The notes: generated from the letters alone by a model not told the origin. 9,792 bases of DNA from DASUZD01 sp036377055 (GCA_036377055.1 DASUZD010000057.1:1-9792), one strand, 5' to 3'; positions 1-6,604 are shown, counted from the stretch's first letter. A program made the numbers and translations.

Positions 1-1278
1 TTCGTGCCGCTCGACGGCCGGCTCCTCGACTCCATCGAGCGTACGAGCGACGCCCACGCCGGGATCGCAATCGCCCTCGCCCGCGGCGGCACGCTGGTCG
101 TCGCGCCGGGGCTCCTCCAGGACGCGCGGCTCGCGGTTCGCGACGGCTCGCCTGCGGACGCGACGATCGCCGGCGCGCAATACCGAACCGCCGCGATGAC
201 GGTCGTCGGGGGGCGCCCGCCGACGCAGCTCGTCGCGCTCGTTCCCCAGCCGCTCGTCGACTCGGGCAGCGACCGGCGGCGACGGGTCATCGTCGCGGTG
301 GTCGCGACCGCGGCGACGGCCGGCCTGCTCCTGCTCACGCTCCAGCTCGTCCGCGGCCGGCGCCGAACGCGCACCGGGTCGCGCGACCGCCGGCGGAGCC
401 TCGGGCCGCGCTCGATGTCGATCGGCAGGGAGGGCGGCCGCGACGCGCTCGCGCTCGTGGGCGACGCGCTGGCGGCGACGCACGACCCGGAGGCGCTCCT
501 GCCGGTGATCCTAGGCGCCGCGATCGAGGCCACCGGCGCGACCGGCGGCCGGCTCGTCGCCGGCTCGCGCGAGCTCGCCGTGAGAGGCACGTCCGCGAAC
601 GACGGCGGCTCGCTCGTCGTCCCGCTCGGGAACGGCGACGACACCGGCTCGCTCGTCCTCTTTCCGCCGGCGACCGGCTTCTCGTTGGAGGCGCGCGAGC
701 TGGCGCGCTGGCTCGCCGCGCAGGCCTCGATCGCGCTCGAAAACGCGCGGCTGCACGGGCTCGTGAAGGCCCAGGCGGTCACCGACGAGCTGACCGGCCT
801 CTCCAACCGCCGGCGCTTCATGGAGGTTCTGGAGCTCGAGCTGAAGCGCTCCGACCGCTTCGAGAGCCCGCTCGCCCTCGTGCTCGCCGACCTCGACGAC
901 TTCAAGCTCGTGAACGACCGCTTCGGCCATCAGACCGGCGACGACGTGCTCCGCGCGCTGAGCGGCGTCCTCCGCGCGAGCCTCCGCGCGGACGTCGACC
1001 TGCCCGCGCGCCTCGGCGGCGAGGAGTTCGCCGTGCTCCTGCCCGAGACGGACGCGCTCGGCGCGCAAGGCCTCGCGGAGCGCCTCCGCGAGGAGCTCGC
1101 CGCGCTCGAGCTTCAGGGCCCGGGCGAGCAGCTGCTGAGCGTGACGGCGAGCTTCGGCGTCGCGGTCTACCCGGATGCCGCCTCCGGCGACGAGCTGCTC
1201 ACGCTCGCCGACGCCGCCCTCTACGCCGCCAAGGCCGCCGGGAAGAACCGGGTCGTCATCGCGCCGAACGGCGCGTAG
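1..1278 (+). CDS. Membrane-bound GAF-GGDEF diguanylate cyclase (5' partial)
   Basis: The reading frame is open from the first base, so the N-terminus lies outside the window; the GTG at 4 is not a convincing start. Numbering from that GTG: residues 1-90 are the end of a probable extracytoplasmic sensor, 95-116 form one hydrophobic membrane segment flanked by arginines (RRRR before, RGRRR after), about 148-250 look like a GAF domain ending in the linker helix SIALENARL, and about 257-420 form a GGDEF domain. That domain contains DELTGLSNRR, LADLDDFKLVNDRFGH and an intact active-site GGEEF at 338-342, so synthesis of c-di-GMP from two GTP is expected. The inhibitory RxxD I-site should lie five residues before GGEEF. 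The text there is RADVD-LPARL, with Arg one residue too far away, so product inhibition may be weak or absent. The gene stops at TAG 1276-1278, 40 nt before the next gene on the same strand. The domain call is secure; the signal sensed is unknown. Confidence 0.93.
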   Translation, partial: FVPLDGRLLDSIERTSDAHAGIAIALARGGTLVVAPGLLQDARLAVRDGSPADATIAGAQYRTAAMTVVGGRPPTQLVALVPQPLVDSGSDRRRRVIVAVVATAATAGLLLLTLQLVRGRRRTRTGSRDRRRSLGPRSMSIGREGGRDALALVGDALAATHDPEALLPVILGAAIEATGATGGRLVAGSRELAVRGTSANDGGSLVVPLGNGDDTGSLVLFPPATGFSLEARELARWLAAQASIALENARLHGLVKAQAVTDELTGLSNRRRFMEVLELELKRSDRFESPLALVLADLDDFKLVNDRFGHQTGDDVLRALSGVLRASLRADVDLPARLGGEEFAVLLPETDALGAQGLAERLREELAALELQGPGEQLLSVTASFGVAVYPDAASGDELLTLADAALYAAKAAGKNRVVIAPNGA

Positions 1279-1300
1279 CGTCGCGCGTGCCGTCCGGCGC

Positions 1301-1318
1301 GCGCGTTAGACACCCTTC
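1301..1318 (+). promoter_or_regulatory. Possible leaderless -10 promoter element before the proline-rich gene
   Basis: The sequence gcgcgTTAGACAcccttc lies directly before ATG 1319. A TAGACA-like -10 box at 1307-1312 ends six bases before the ATG, and no Shine-Dalgarno sequence is visible. This arrangement fits a leaderless transcript, which is common in actinobacteria. No clear -35 box is seen in the GC-rich sequence upstream. The call is inferred from position only. Confidence 0.35.
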
Positions 1319-2197
1319 ATGCCGATTTGCCCGACGTGCGGGAAGTCATTCGACGAGCGTGCGTTCCACGTCTTCGCCTCCGGGCGCGCCTTCGACCGCG
1401 CCGAGTGCGCGCTCGTCGCGCTCGAGCGCGGCGTCGGCGCGGGCGCCGACGTGCAGGTCGTGCCCGCTGCGGCCGCCGTCGCCGGTGGGCCTTCCGCGGC
1501 GCACGCCGGGCGAGCGATGATGGCGGTGGTGCGAACGCGACTGCCTCTCGGGCTTCTGCTCGCTGCGCTGGCGGCCAGCGCGATCCTCTCGGTCTACCTC
1601 TGGCTGCGCGCGTTCGGCGCCGGACCCGCCGCGCCGCCGAAGGCGCTCTCGCTCGCGCCGGCCGAGCACCGAAGCGTCGCCACGCTGCCGCAGGTCGCGC
1701 GCCGCGTTCCGGTCATCCGGCGACGCGCGACGGCGCACCGGCATCGCGCAGCTCCGCGACGCACCGTGGTTGCGGCCGAGACGCAAGAACTCAGCGCGCC
1801 GGCGAGCCGCGCAGGCGACGGGACGTTGATCTCGGCGTCTGCACCCAAGTCGCCTCCGTCGGCGCCACCGTCACCGCCGTCACGCCCCTCGCCGCCGGCC
1901 AAGCCGTCAACCCCACCGCCATCGCCCCCGCCTTCGCCGCCCGCGAACCCGTCGCCTCCACCGCCCGCCTCGCCGCCTACGCCGCCTCCGGCCCCTGCGC
2001 CGCCCACGCCGCCACCTGCCCCGTCTCCGCCGCCGTCCCCGGCCGCGAAGCCGCCCGAGCAGCCGCCGACGAACGCGCCGAGCGAGCAGCCGGCGTCGAG
2101 CCCAGACTCGACGAAGCCCGGCTGGGGCTACGGCGACCAGAACCACACGCACACCGGCCCACCGGGCCAGGGCGCGGGCAGCGGAAAGAAGCCCTAG
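1319..2197 (+). CDS. Putative zinc-finger, single-pass membrane protein with proline-rich tail and GWGxGDxNHTHTGPPG C-terminus
   Basis: This 292-residue protein of unknown function has three visible parts. Residues 1-35 carry CPTCGKSFDERAF (Cys4, Cys7), then His17 and Cys30 (FDRAECA), which looks like a small zinc-binding or treble-clef-like knuckle. Residues 76-97 are one strongly hydrophobic helix preceded by VVRTR, so the finger should be cytoplasmic and the tail outside. After a basic stretch (about 125-150, several RR/HR pairs) comes a Pro/Ser/Ala tail at 176-252. The protein ends in GWGYGDQNHTHTGPPG (268-283) and a Lys-rich end. The proline run resembles an extended wall-spanning spacer; the His-rich end could bind metal or a wall component, which is inference. 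Several other long frames overlap this GC-rich DNA, but only this one gives a coherent finger-helix-tail layout. ATG 1319 was chosen because CPTC follows immediately. I recall similar C-termini in other actinobacterial proteins but know no function. Confidence 0.75.
   Translation: MPICPTCGKSFDERAFHVFASGRAFDRAECALVALERGVGAGADVQVVPAAAAVAGGPSAAHAGRAMMAVVRTRLPLGLLLAALAASAILSVYLWLRAFGAGPAAPPKALSLAPAEHRSVATLPQVARRVPVIRRRATAHRHRAAPRRTVVAAETQELSAPASRAGDGTLISASAPKSPPSAPPSPPSRPSPPAKPSTPPPSPPPSPPANPSPPPPASPPTPPPAPAPPTPPPAPSPPPSPAAKPPEQPPTNAPSEQPASSPDSTKPGWGYGDQNHTHTGPPGQGAGSGKKP
1844..2074 (+). repeat. Low-complexity Pro-rich coding repeat
   Basis: This stretch encodes residues 176-252 of the proline-rich membrane protein. 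It is dominated by CCN proline codons interspersed with TCN serine and GCN alanine codons, in irregular PSPPP, PAPSPPP and TPPP units. It is not an exact tandem repeat. Because of its composition it also opens long, meaningless frames on both strands. Confidence 0.8.
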
Positions 2198-2207
2198 CAA
2201 GACCATT

Positions 2208-2232
2208 GGCGGAACGGCTTAGGCCGGTTGCC
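2208..2232 (+). terminator. Imperfect GC hairpin after the proline-rich gene, possible terminator
   Basis: An imperfect stem begins 10 nt after the stop codon. AACGGC (2213-2218) pairs with GCCGgTT (2223-2229) around a TTAG loop, with one bulged G, and GG/CC pairs can extend it. There is no T tract, so termination is only a possibility. Confidence 0.3.
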
Positions 2233-2288
2233 ACACGTGTTGCGGCGGGCAGATCGTCGGTTACGCCACTCTCACGGCGCTTCTACCC

Positions 2289-2320
2289 CAACAACCTCGT
2301 TTACTAGAGTTTCGTTGTTG
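2289..2320 (+). promoter_or_regulatory. Inverted repeat CAACAAC-18-GTTGTTG at the start of the small-gene pair, with possible -10 box
   Basis: Perfect 7-nt arms (2289-2295 and 2314-2320) flank an AT-richer 18-nt spacer. Inside the spacer, TAGAGT (2305-2310) fits the TAnnnT pattern of a -10 box about 10 nt before the GTG at 2320. The right arm touches the first base of that GTG. This could be an operator or a short 5' hairpin controlling the two-gene cassette. No convincing -35 box was found. Confidence 0.4.
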
Positions 2321-2688
2321 TGAGGGAGGGTGCGGCGCCTGCCTACATGGTCTACAGCGGCCTAGACATTGAGGGCCACGCTTATCGCATCGTCAGCAAG
2401 TGCCCGCCGAGTGCGGACGACTTCCTCTCCTACGTGATGGCCGGACGGAACTACCCTGCGAAGATGTTTTTCCGCGCCACGTCCGTTTCGATGTTCATGA
2501 AACTCGACGAGGCGAAGAAGATCGCGCGTGGCGGGAAATTCGGGGATTCGATCGCCGAGGTCGACCTTGCGGACGCGCGGATCTTCCTCGCTCTGACGAA
2601 CGAACAGACCGGGCACTTGTCGGTATGGGGGCGTCCTCGCTTTCTCCTTGAGCGCGTGGTTAACTGTGCCGAAGAAGGGAACTGGTGA
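2320..2688 (+). CDS. Hypothetical protein, first gene of a low-GC two-gene cassette
   Basis: This is a 122-residue soluble protein with no signal peptide or membrane segment. Counted from GTG 2320, readable landmarks are AYRIV near residue 21, a PPSADDFLSY stretch, SVSMF in the middle, DSIAEVDL, and TGHLSVWGRPRFLLERVV near the end. The YR / SVS / E / GHxxVWGxP order resembles short uncharacterised actinobacterial proteins I recall, and faintly recalls ADP-ribosyltransferase/RES-like folds. This is a weak inference; no catalytic residue is proven. GTG 2320 is the longest start and could be leaderless; ATG 2347 (residue 10) is an alternative, but its purine-rich GAGGGAGGG at 2322-2330 is about 16 nt away, too far for a normal ribosome site. 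The stop overlaps the next start (TGATG). Hand-counted GC over 2341-2700 is about 59%, far below neighbouring genes, suggesting transfer or relaxed composition. A toxin-antitoxin-like pair is possible but unproven. Confidence 0.7.
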   Translation: MREGAAPAYMVYSGLDIEGHAYRIVSKCPPSADDFLSYVMAGRNYPAKMFFRATSVSMFMKLDEAKKIARGGKFGDSIAEVDLADARIFLALTNEQTGHLSVWGRPRFLLERVVNCAEEGNW

Positions 2689-2894
2689 TGCGCGTGTATT
2701 TGGTGGTCGATACGGTTTCTCGCAACGTCTTGGGCGAGTGCGAGACGTACGCGGAGGCGAAGGCCCTCTTCCTCGACCTCGTCGCGCACCATCCGGCTGC
2801 GGCCAAGGAGATCTTGATCCTCTCGGAGTCGGGCAAGAAGAAGACGGTCCCGCAGGACGAGGTCGTGGCCGCGCTCGAGGCCGTCACCGGCTGA
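2688..2894 (+). CDS. Hypothetical 68-aa protein, second gene of the cassette
   Basis: This small acidic-basic mixed protein starts MRVYLVVDTVSRNVLGE, which reads as a beta strand, turn and strand. It continues with a helix (YAEAKALFLDLVAHH), another strand (EILIL), a GKKK turn and a C-terminal helix. I do not recognise a named family. ATG 2688 is preferred over GTG 2685 because a good ribosome site, GAAGAAGGGA (2671-2680), ends seven bases before it. The A of this ATG is the last base of the upstream TGA, so translation is very probably coupled and the two products likely act together. It has no membrane segment or cysteine cluster. A role as the antitoxin-like or partner subunit of the 122-aa protein is inference from layout only. 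Confidence 0.72.
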   Translation: MRVYLVVDTVSRNVLGECETYAEAKALFLDLVAHHPAAAKEILILSESGKKKTVPQDEVVAALEAVTG

Positions 2895-2981
2895 GATTCC
2901 GTCTAACTCAGCTCGGCCCCGGCGAAAGGCTTGATGTGAACCGGCGGATCCCTTGCGGAAGCGCCGTTTCGTATCGAGCGT

Positions 2982-4298
2982 CTAGTCCTTCTTCCCTGGG
3001 TTGAAGAGGCCCTTCGGGTCGAAGGCGTCCTTCACCGCGCGGTGGAGCTCGAGCGCGCGCGGGCTCCATTGGCGCGCGAGGTGGCCGCGCTTGACGGAGC
3101 CGAGGCCGTGCTCGCCCGAGATCGAGCCCCCGAGCTCGACCGCGAGCGCGAAGAGCTCCACCGACGCGGCCCGTGCGCGGTCGAGCTCGTCTTCCGACCG
3201 CGGGTCGATCAGGAACGTCGAGTGCAGGTTCCCGTCGCCCGCGTGGCCCCAGCAGCAGCTCGGCAGCCGGTGCCGCCGGCCGATCTCGGCCGTGCGCTCG
3301 ATCCCCTCGCGCAGGCGGTCGAGCGGGACGACGATGTCCTCGCTGACCTTCCCGCCGCGCTGCGCGGACACCGCGATCGTGACGCCGTCGCGCCACCGCC
3401 AGAGCCGCGCGGCCTCGTGCTGCCCGGCCGGCGCCAGCACCTCGACGGCCGCGGCTCCGAGCACCTCGGCGGTCGCATCCCGCAGCCGTTCCGCCTCGGC
3501 GGCGGCGCCGTCGGCGTCCGCGAGGACCATGAAGCGCGCGCCGTCGGGAACGCCGCCGAGCGCCGCCCCCGCTGCCGCGAGCGCGCCTTCGTCGAGAAAC
3601 TCCAGCGCGGCCAGGAGGAGCCCGTTCCCAAGCACGGCCTCGATCGCGGCGCAGCCCGAGGCCGCATCGCCGTAGAAGCCGACGACCGGGTACGCGGCCT
3701 CCGGCGCCGGCACGAGCCGTAGCCAGGCGGCGGTGACGATCCCGAGCGTCCCCTCGGAGCCGACGAGCGCCGCGCGTAGGTCGTAGCCGGCGACGTCCTT
3801 CCGGACCGGCCCGCCGACCGTCACGAGCTCGCCGGGCGCGACGACGGCCTCGAGCCCCGTCACCCACGCGCCGGTGACGCCGTACTTGAACGCGTGCGGC
3901 CCGCCGGCGTTCGTCGCGATGTTGCCGCCGATCTGCGACTGCTCCGCGCCGCCCGGGTCGGGCGGGAAGTAGAGCCCGCTCTCGCGCGCGAGCTGACGCA
4001 GCCGACCGGTCGTGACGCCGGCCTCGACCTCGATCCGCCACAACAGCGGGTCGAACCGCCGCACGCGCTCGAGCCGCTCGAGCGCCACGACGACGCCGCC
4101 CTCGGTGGGAACGGCGCCGCCGGCGTAGCCGGTGCCCCCGCCGCGCGGGACGATCGGCACGCCGCGGTCGTAGCACCACGCGACCACGGCGGCGATGGCG
4201 TCGGTCGTCCGCGGGAGGCAGATCGCATCGGCGCGACCGTGGACGCCGCGCGACTCGGTCTCGTCGCTCAGGTACGCGGCGGTGTCGCCCGGGAGCAC
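2982..4298 (-). CDS. FAD-binding oxidase, GlcD / D-lactate dehydrogenase-like
   Basis: This is a 438-residue flavoprotein of the FAD_binding_4 plus FAD-oxidase C-terminal architecture. It should oxidise a 2-hydroxy acid (glycolate, D-lactate or similar) to the 2-keto acid. In order: PRGGGTGYAGGAVP (51-64) is the FAD pyrophosphate loop; SQIGGNIATNAGG (121-133), KYGVTG (138-143) and GSEGTLGIVT (180-189) are typical FAD-domain motifs; the C-terminal domain carries GHAGDGNLH (351-359) and SGEHGLGSVKRG (394-405), the usual metal/substrate histidines of the family. The exact substrate cannot be read from the sequence. GTG 4298 is the first standard start. However, family-like sequence continues in frame upstream (TTTIEADLRRLLDDES) without ATG, GTG or TTG, so the true start may be near 4349-4352 using CTG or a mutated GTG. 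It lies just downstream of the nuclease-like gene on the same strand and is probably in its operon. No FeS (GlcF) or GlcE partner gene is present nearby. Confidence 0.92.
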   Translation of the reverse strand: MLPGDTAAYLSDETESRGVHGRADAICLPRTTDAIAAVVAWCYDRGVPIVPRGGGTGYAGGAVPTEGGVVVALERLERVRRFDPLLWRIEVEAGVTTGRLRQLARESGLYFPPDPGGAEQSQIGGNIATNAGGPHAFKYGVTGAWVTGLEAVVAPGELVTVGGPVRKDVAGYDLRAALVGSEGTLGIVTAAWLRLVPAPEAAYPVVGFYGDAASGCAAIEAVLGNGLLLAALEFLDEGALAAAGAALGGVPDGARFMVLADADGAAAEAERLRDATAEVLGAAAVEVLAPAGQHEAARLWRWRDGVTIAVSAQRGGKVSEDIVVPLDRLREGIERTAEIGRRHRLPSCCWGHAGDGNLHSTFLIDPRSEDELDRARAASVELFALAVELGGSISGEHGLGSVKRGHLARQWSPRALELHRAVKDAFDPKGLFNPGKKD

Positions 4299-4362
4299 CG
4301 ACTCGTCGTCGAGGAGCCGGCGAAGGTCCGCTTCGATTGTCGTCGTGACCAGCGCGCCGAGT

Positions 4363-4722
4363 CTACCGGCCGACGCGCCGCCGGTAGATCTGCCGGAGCC
4401 GCTCGAAGTCCTTGCGCTCGTGCAAGGTGACGACGATCCCGTGGCGCTCCTGCACCTTGCGGATCTTCCGTCGCTTCCGGCGGCCGAGCTTCGGATCCTG
4501 GGTCGTCAGCTCGACGTACAGGTCCGCGTCCGGCAGGAAGAAGTCCGGCGTGAATGCCTCGAGGACGCTGCCGTCGCCGTCGCGCTCCAGCGTGAACGTG
4601 TGCGGCTCGTACACCCATGGAATGGCGTTCGCGTCGAGCAGCTCCGCGAGCTCGCGCTCAGAGGGGTGCGCGAACGCCGGCGGTCTCCGGCCGCGGAAGT
4701 GCTCGTACGCGCGCGTTGCCAC
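4363..4722 (-). CDS. Small PD-(D/E)XK nuclease-like protein
   Basis: The 119-residue product starts at GTG 4722. The frame is open further upstream to 4860, but that part is Arg/Gly/Ala-rich and runs into the divergent aminotransferase gene, so it is unlikely to be coding. A GGAAGG (4737-4742, read on the minus strand) lies 14 nt before the GTG. The fold pattern is a helix with Glu (HPSERELAELLD, 19-30), WVYEPHTF (36-43), then FTPDFFLPDADLYVELT (57-73). The latter is the Asp-x(n)-Glu hairpin of PD-(D/E)XK proteins, but the usual catalytic Lys of ExK is replaced (VELTT). Lys78 and a basic helix (RRKRRKIRKV, 81-90) follow. From memory, a similar domain occurs N-terminal to hypoxanthine phosphoribosyltransferase in some actinobacteria; here it stands alone. 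It may be a divergent nuclease or a non-catalytic nucleic-acid-binding domain. It is followed on the same strand by the FAD oxidase. Confidence 0.75.
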   Translation of the reverse strand: MATRAYEHFRGRRPPAFAHPSERELAELLDANAIPWVYEPHTFTLERDGDGSVLEAFTPDFFLPDADLYVELTTQDPKLGRRKRRKIRKVQERHGIVVTLHERKDFERLRQIYRRRVGR

Positions 4723-4760
4723 ATGAGAAGACTCACCCTTCCTGGCCCCGTAAAACCCGG

Positions 4761-6128
4761 ATGCGATTGGATGAGCGGCGCGTGACGGCCCTCGACGACC
4801 TCCTCGCCCGCGAGCTCGAACGCTTCGAGCAGGAGCACCCGCGCTCGCGCGCGCTCGCACGCGAGGCCGGCCGGTCGCTCCTCGCCGGCGTGCCGATGCC
4901 GTGGATGATCCGCTGGGCGGGCGGCTTCCCGGTCTTCGCCGCAGACGCGGCGGGCGCGCGCTTCCGCGACGTCGACGGGCACGAGTACGTCGACTTCTGC
5001 CTCGGCGACACGGCGGCGATGACGGGACACTCGCCAGAGCCCACGGTTCGGGTCGTCGCCGAGCAGGCGCGACGCGGGATCACGCTGATGCTGCCGAGCG
5101 AGGACGCGCTCTGGGTCGGCGCCGAGCTCGCCCGCCGGTTCGGCCTGCCGCGGTGGCAGTTCGCGCTGACCGCGACCGACGCGAACCGCTTCGCGATCAG
5201 GCTCGCGCGCGAGCTGACCGGGCGCCCGAGGATCCTCGTCTTCAACTGGTGCTACCACGGCAGCGTCGACGAGACGTTCGCGACGCTCGACGGCGACGGG
5301 CAAGTGGTCGCGCGCGAGGGTAACGTCGGCCCGCCGGTCCCGCTCGCGGAGACGACACGGGTCGTCGAGTGGAACGACGTCGAGGCGCTGGAGCGCGAGC
5401 TCGCGCACGGCGACGTCGCGTGCGTCCTCACGGAGCCCGCGCTCACGAATATCGGCATCGTCCTGCCGAAGCCCGGCTTCCACGACGCGCTGCGCGAAGT
5501 CACGCGCCGCACCGGCACGCTCCTGATCGTCGACGAGACGCACACGCTCTGCGCCGGTCCCGGCGGCTACACGGCTGCGCACGGACTCGACCCCGACGTG
5601 CTCACGGTCGGGAAGGCGATCGCAGCCGGGATCCCTTCGGCGGCCTACGGCTTCTCGGAGGAGGTGGCGACGCGCCTCGAGCAGCTCCTCCCGCGCGACG
5701 AGCGCGCCGACGTCGGCGGGATCGGCGGCACCGTCGCGGCGAACGTGCTCTCGCTCGCGGCGATGCGCGCGACGCTCGCCGAAGTGCTCACCGACGAGGC
5801 CTTCGAGCGGATGATCTCGCTCGGCGAGCGCTTCGAGGCCGGTGTGTCCGCGGCGATCGAGCGGCACGGGCTGCCGTGGCACGTGACCCGGCTCGGCTGC
5901 CGCGTCGAGTACCTCTTCCGCCGCGAACGGCCGGCGAGCGGCGCCGAGGCCGCGGCGGGCGCCGATCCCGAGCTCGACCGGCTGATCCACCTCTACGCGC
6001 TGAACCGCGGGATCTTGCTGACGCCGTTCCACAACATGGCGCTGATGTCGCCGGCGACGACCAAGGCGGACGTCGACCTCCACACGAGCGTGTTCGACGA
6101 GGCGGCCCGCGAGCTCGCGAACGCCTAG
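4761..6128 (+). CDS. Class III PLP aminotransferase, glutamate-1-semialdehyde aminomutase-like
   Basis: From ATG 4761 this is a 455-residue fold-type I PLP enzyme. Motifs: GGFPVFAADAAGARFRDVDGHEY (54-76, the usual N-terminal strand), YHGSVDE (165-171, aromatic/His over the PLP ring), IVDETHT (256-262, Asp258 to the pyridine N), and TVGKAIAAGIP (282-292, Lys285 as the Schiff-base lysine). Where most class III enzymes have SGTEA or SGAEA binding the PLP phosphate, this one reads TATDANRFA (137-145), so it belongs to a divergent aminotransferase branch rather than being true HemL. The donor and acceptor substrates are unknown. The frame is open back to ATG 4617, but those 48 codons are Arg-rich and overlap the divergent nuclease-like gene, so they were excluded. 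GTG 4782, preceded by GGATGAG, is an alternative start. The stop TAG (6126-6128) overlaps the MarR stop on the other strand. No haem-pathway genes are nearby. Confidence 0.9.
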   Translation: MRLDERRVTALDDLLARELERFEQEHPRSRALAREAGRSLLAGVPMPWMIRWAGGFPVFAADAAGARFRDVDGHEYVDFCLGDTAAMTGHSPEPTVRVVAEQARRGITLMLPSEDALWVGAELARRFGLPRWQFALTATDANRFAIRLARELTGRPRILVFNWCYHGSVDETFATLDGDGQVVAREGNVGPPVPLAETTRVVEWNDVEALERELAHGDVACVLTEPALTNIGIVLPKPGFHDALREVTRRTGTLLIVDETHTLCAGPGGYTAAHGLDPDVLTVGKAIAAGIPSAAYGFSEEVATRLEQLLPRDERADVGGIGGTVAANVLSLAAMRATLAEVLTDEAFERMISLGERFEAGVSAAIERHGLPWHVTRLGCRVEYLFRRERPASGAEAAAGADPELDRLIHLYALNRGILLTPFHNMALMSPATTKADVDLHTSVFDEAARELANA

Positions 6129-6604
6129 CGCTCGGGCGCGCGGCAGCTCGGCCCGCCGACCGCGTCCGGAAGGCGTCCGAGCAGCTCGGCGAGCGACTCG
6201 AGCTCCTCGCGGGTGTAGCGCTGGGCGAAGAGCGCCTCGATCCCCGCGACGTGAGAGGCGGAGGCGGAGTCGAGCTTCTCCCGCCCGGTTTCGGTCAGCA
6301 CCGCATACGTCACTCGCCCGTCCGAATCGCAGGATGCCTTGCAGACGTAGCCCGCCCTCTCGAGCCCGTCGAGCAGCCGCGTTACCCCGGACGGCGTGAG
6401 CTGGAGGCTCTGCGCGAGATCGGTCCGCCGCATCTGCCCGCCGTCGGCGTGGGCGAGCAGGAGCAGCGCCTCGTAGTCGTTGATCGTCAGCGCGTGGTCG
6501 TGCAGCAACTCGGCGTTCAGGTCGCGCACCAGCGCCGCATGGCCGCGGAGGAGGCGGACCCAGGCGTCGAGGGCTGCCGTTTGGTCGTCTGTACTCGTGG
6601 ACAA
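6125..6604 (-). CDS. MarR-family transcriptional regulator
   Basis: This 159-residue winged-helix repressor-type protein has the usual MarR length. N-terminal dimerisation helix is about 10-35; INDYEALLLLAHADGGQMRRTDLAQSLQL (41-69) covers the first helices; TPSGVTRLLDGLERAGYV (70-87) is the recognition helix; the wing follows (SDGRVTYAVLTETG, 94-107); then a C-terminal dimerisation helix. Two cysteines sit at the wing base (Cys88 and Cys92) and one near the end (Cys154). Redox sensing through them is only a guess, since known redox MarR proteins use N-terminal cysteines. The TTG start at 6604 is supported by GGAG (6614-6617 on the minus strand) nine bases upstream. That site lies inside the left arm of the putative operator. 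The gene is divergent from yceI and convergent with the aminotransferase. It probably represses yceI and itself; its ligand is unknown. Confidence 0.93.
   Translation of the reverse strand: MSTSTDDQTAALDAWVRLLRGHAALVRDLNAELLHDHALTINDYEALLLLAHADGGQMRRTDLAQSLQLTPSGVTRLLDGLERAGYVCKASCDSDGRVTYAVLTETGREKLDSASASHVAGIEALFAQRYTREELESLAELLGRLPDAVGGPSCRAPER

Noticed and set aside
1844..2074. Possible CRISPR or tandem-repeat array in the repetitive CCG-rich stretch
   Set aside because: There are no regular repeat-spacer units; the repetition comes from proline codons in a coding tail.
1327..2307. 326-codon plus-strand frame overlapping the proline-rich gene
   Set aside because: It is almost entirely Arg/Ala with no domain layout. 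The other frame gives finger, membrane helix and a motif-ended tail.
2895..2981. Terminator or small RNA in the convergent gap between the cassette and the FAD oxidase
   Set aside because: Only short, weak complementarities were found; no convincing hairpin or promoter.
2908..4179. 423-codon minus-strand frame inside the FAD oxidase region
   Set aside because: An Arg/Gly/Ala low-complexity shadow of the FAD oxidase gene, which has all family motifs in another frame.
4617..4760. 48-codon N-terminal extension of the aminotransferase from ATG 4617
   Set aside because: It is Arg-rich, overlaps the divergent nuclease-like gene, and lies before the conserved enzyme start.
4506..6083. Open frame of 525 codons on the minus strand opposite the aminotransferase
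   Set aside because: Composition is Arg/Asp/Glu/Val-rich without recognisable motifs, as expected from the reverse strand of a high-GC gene. The plus strand encodes a clear PLP enzyme.
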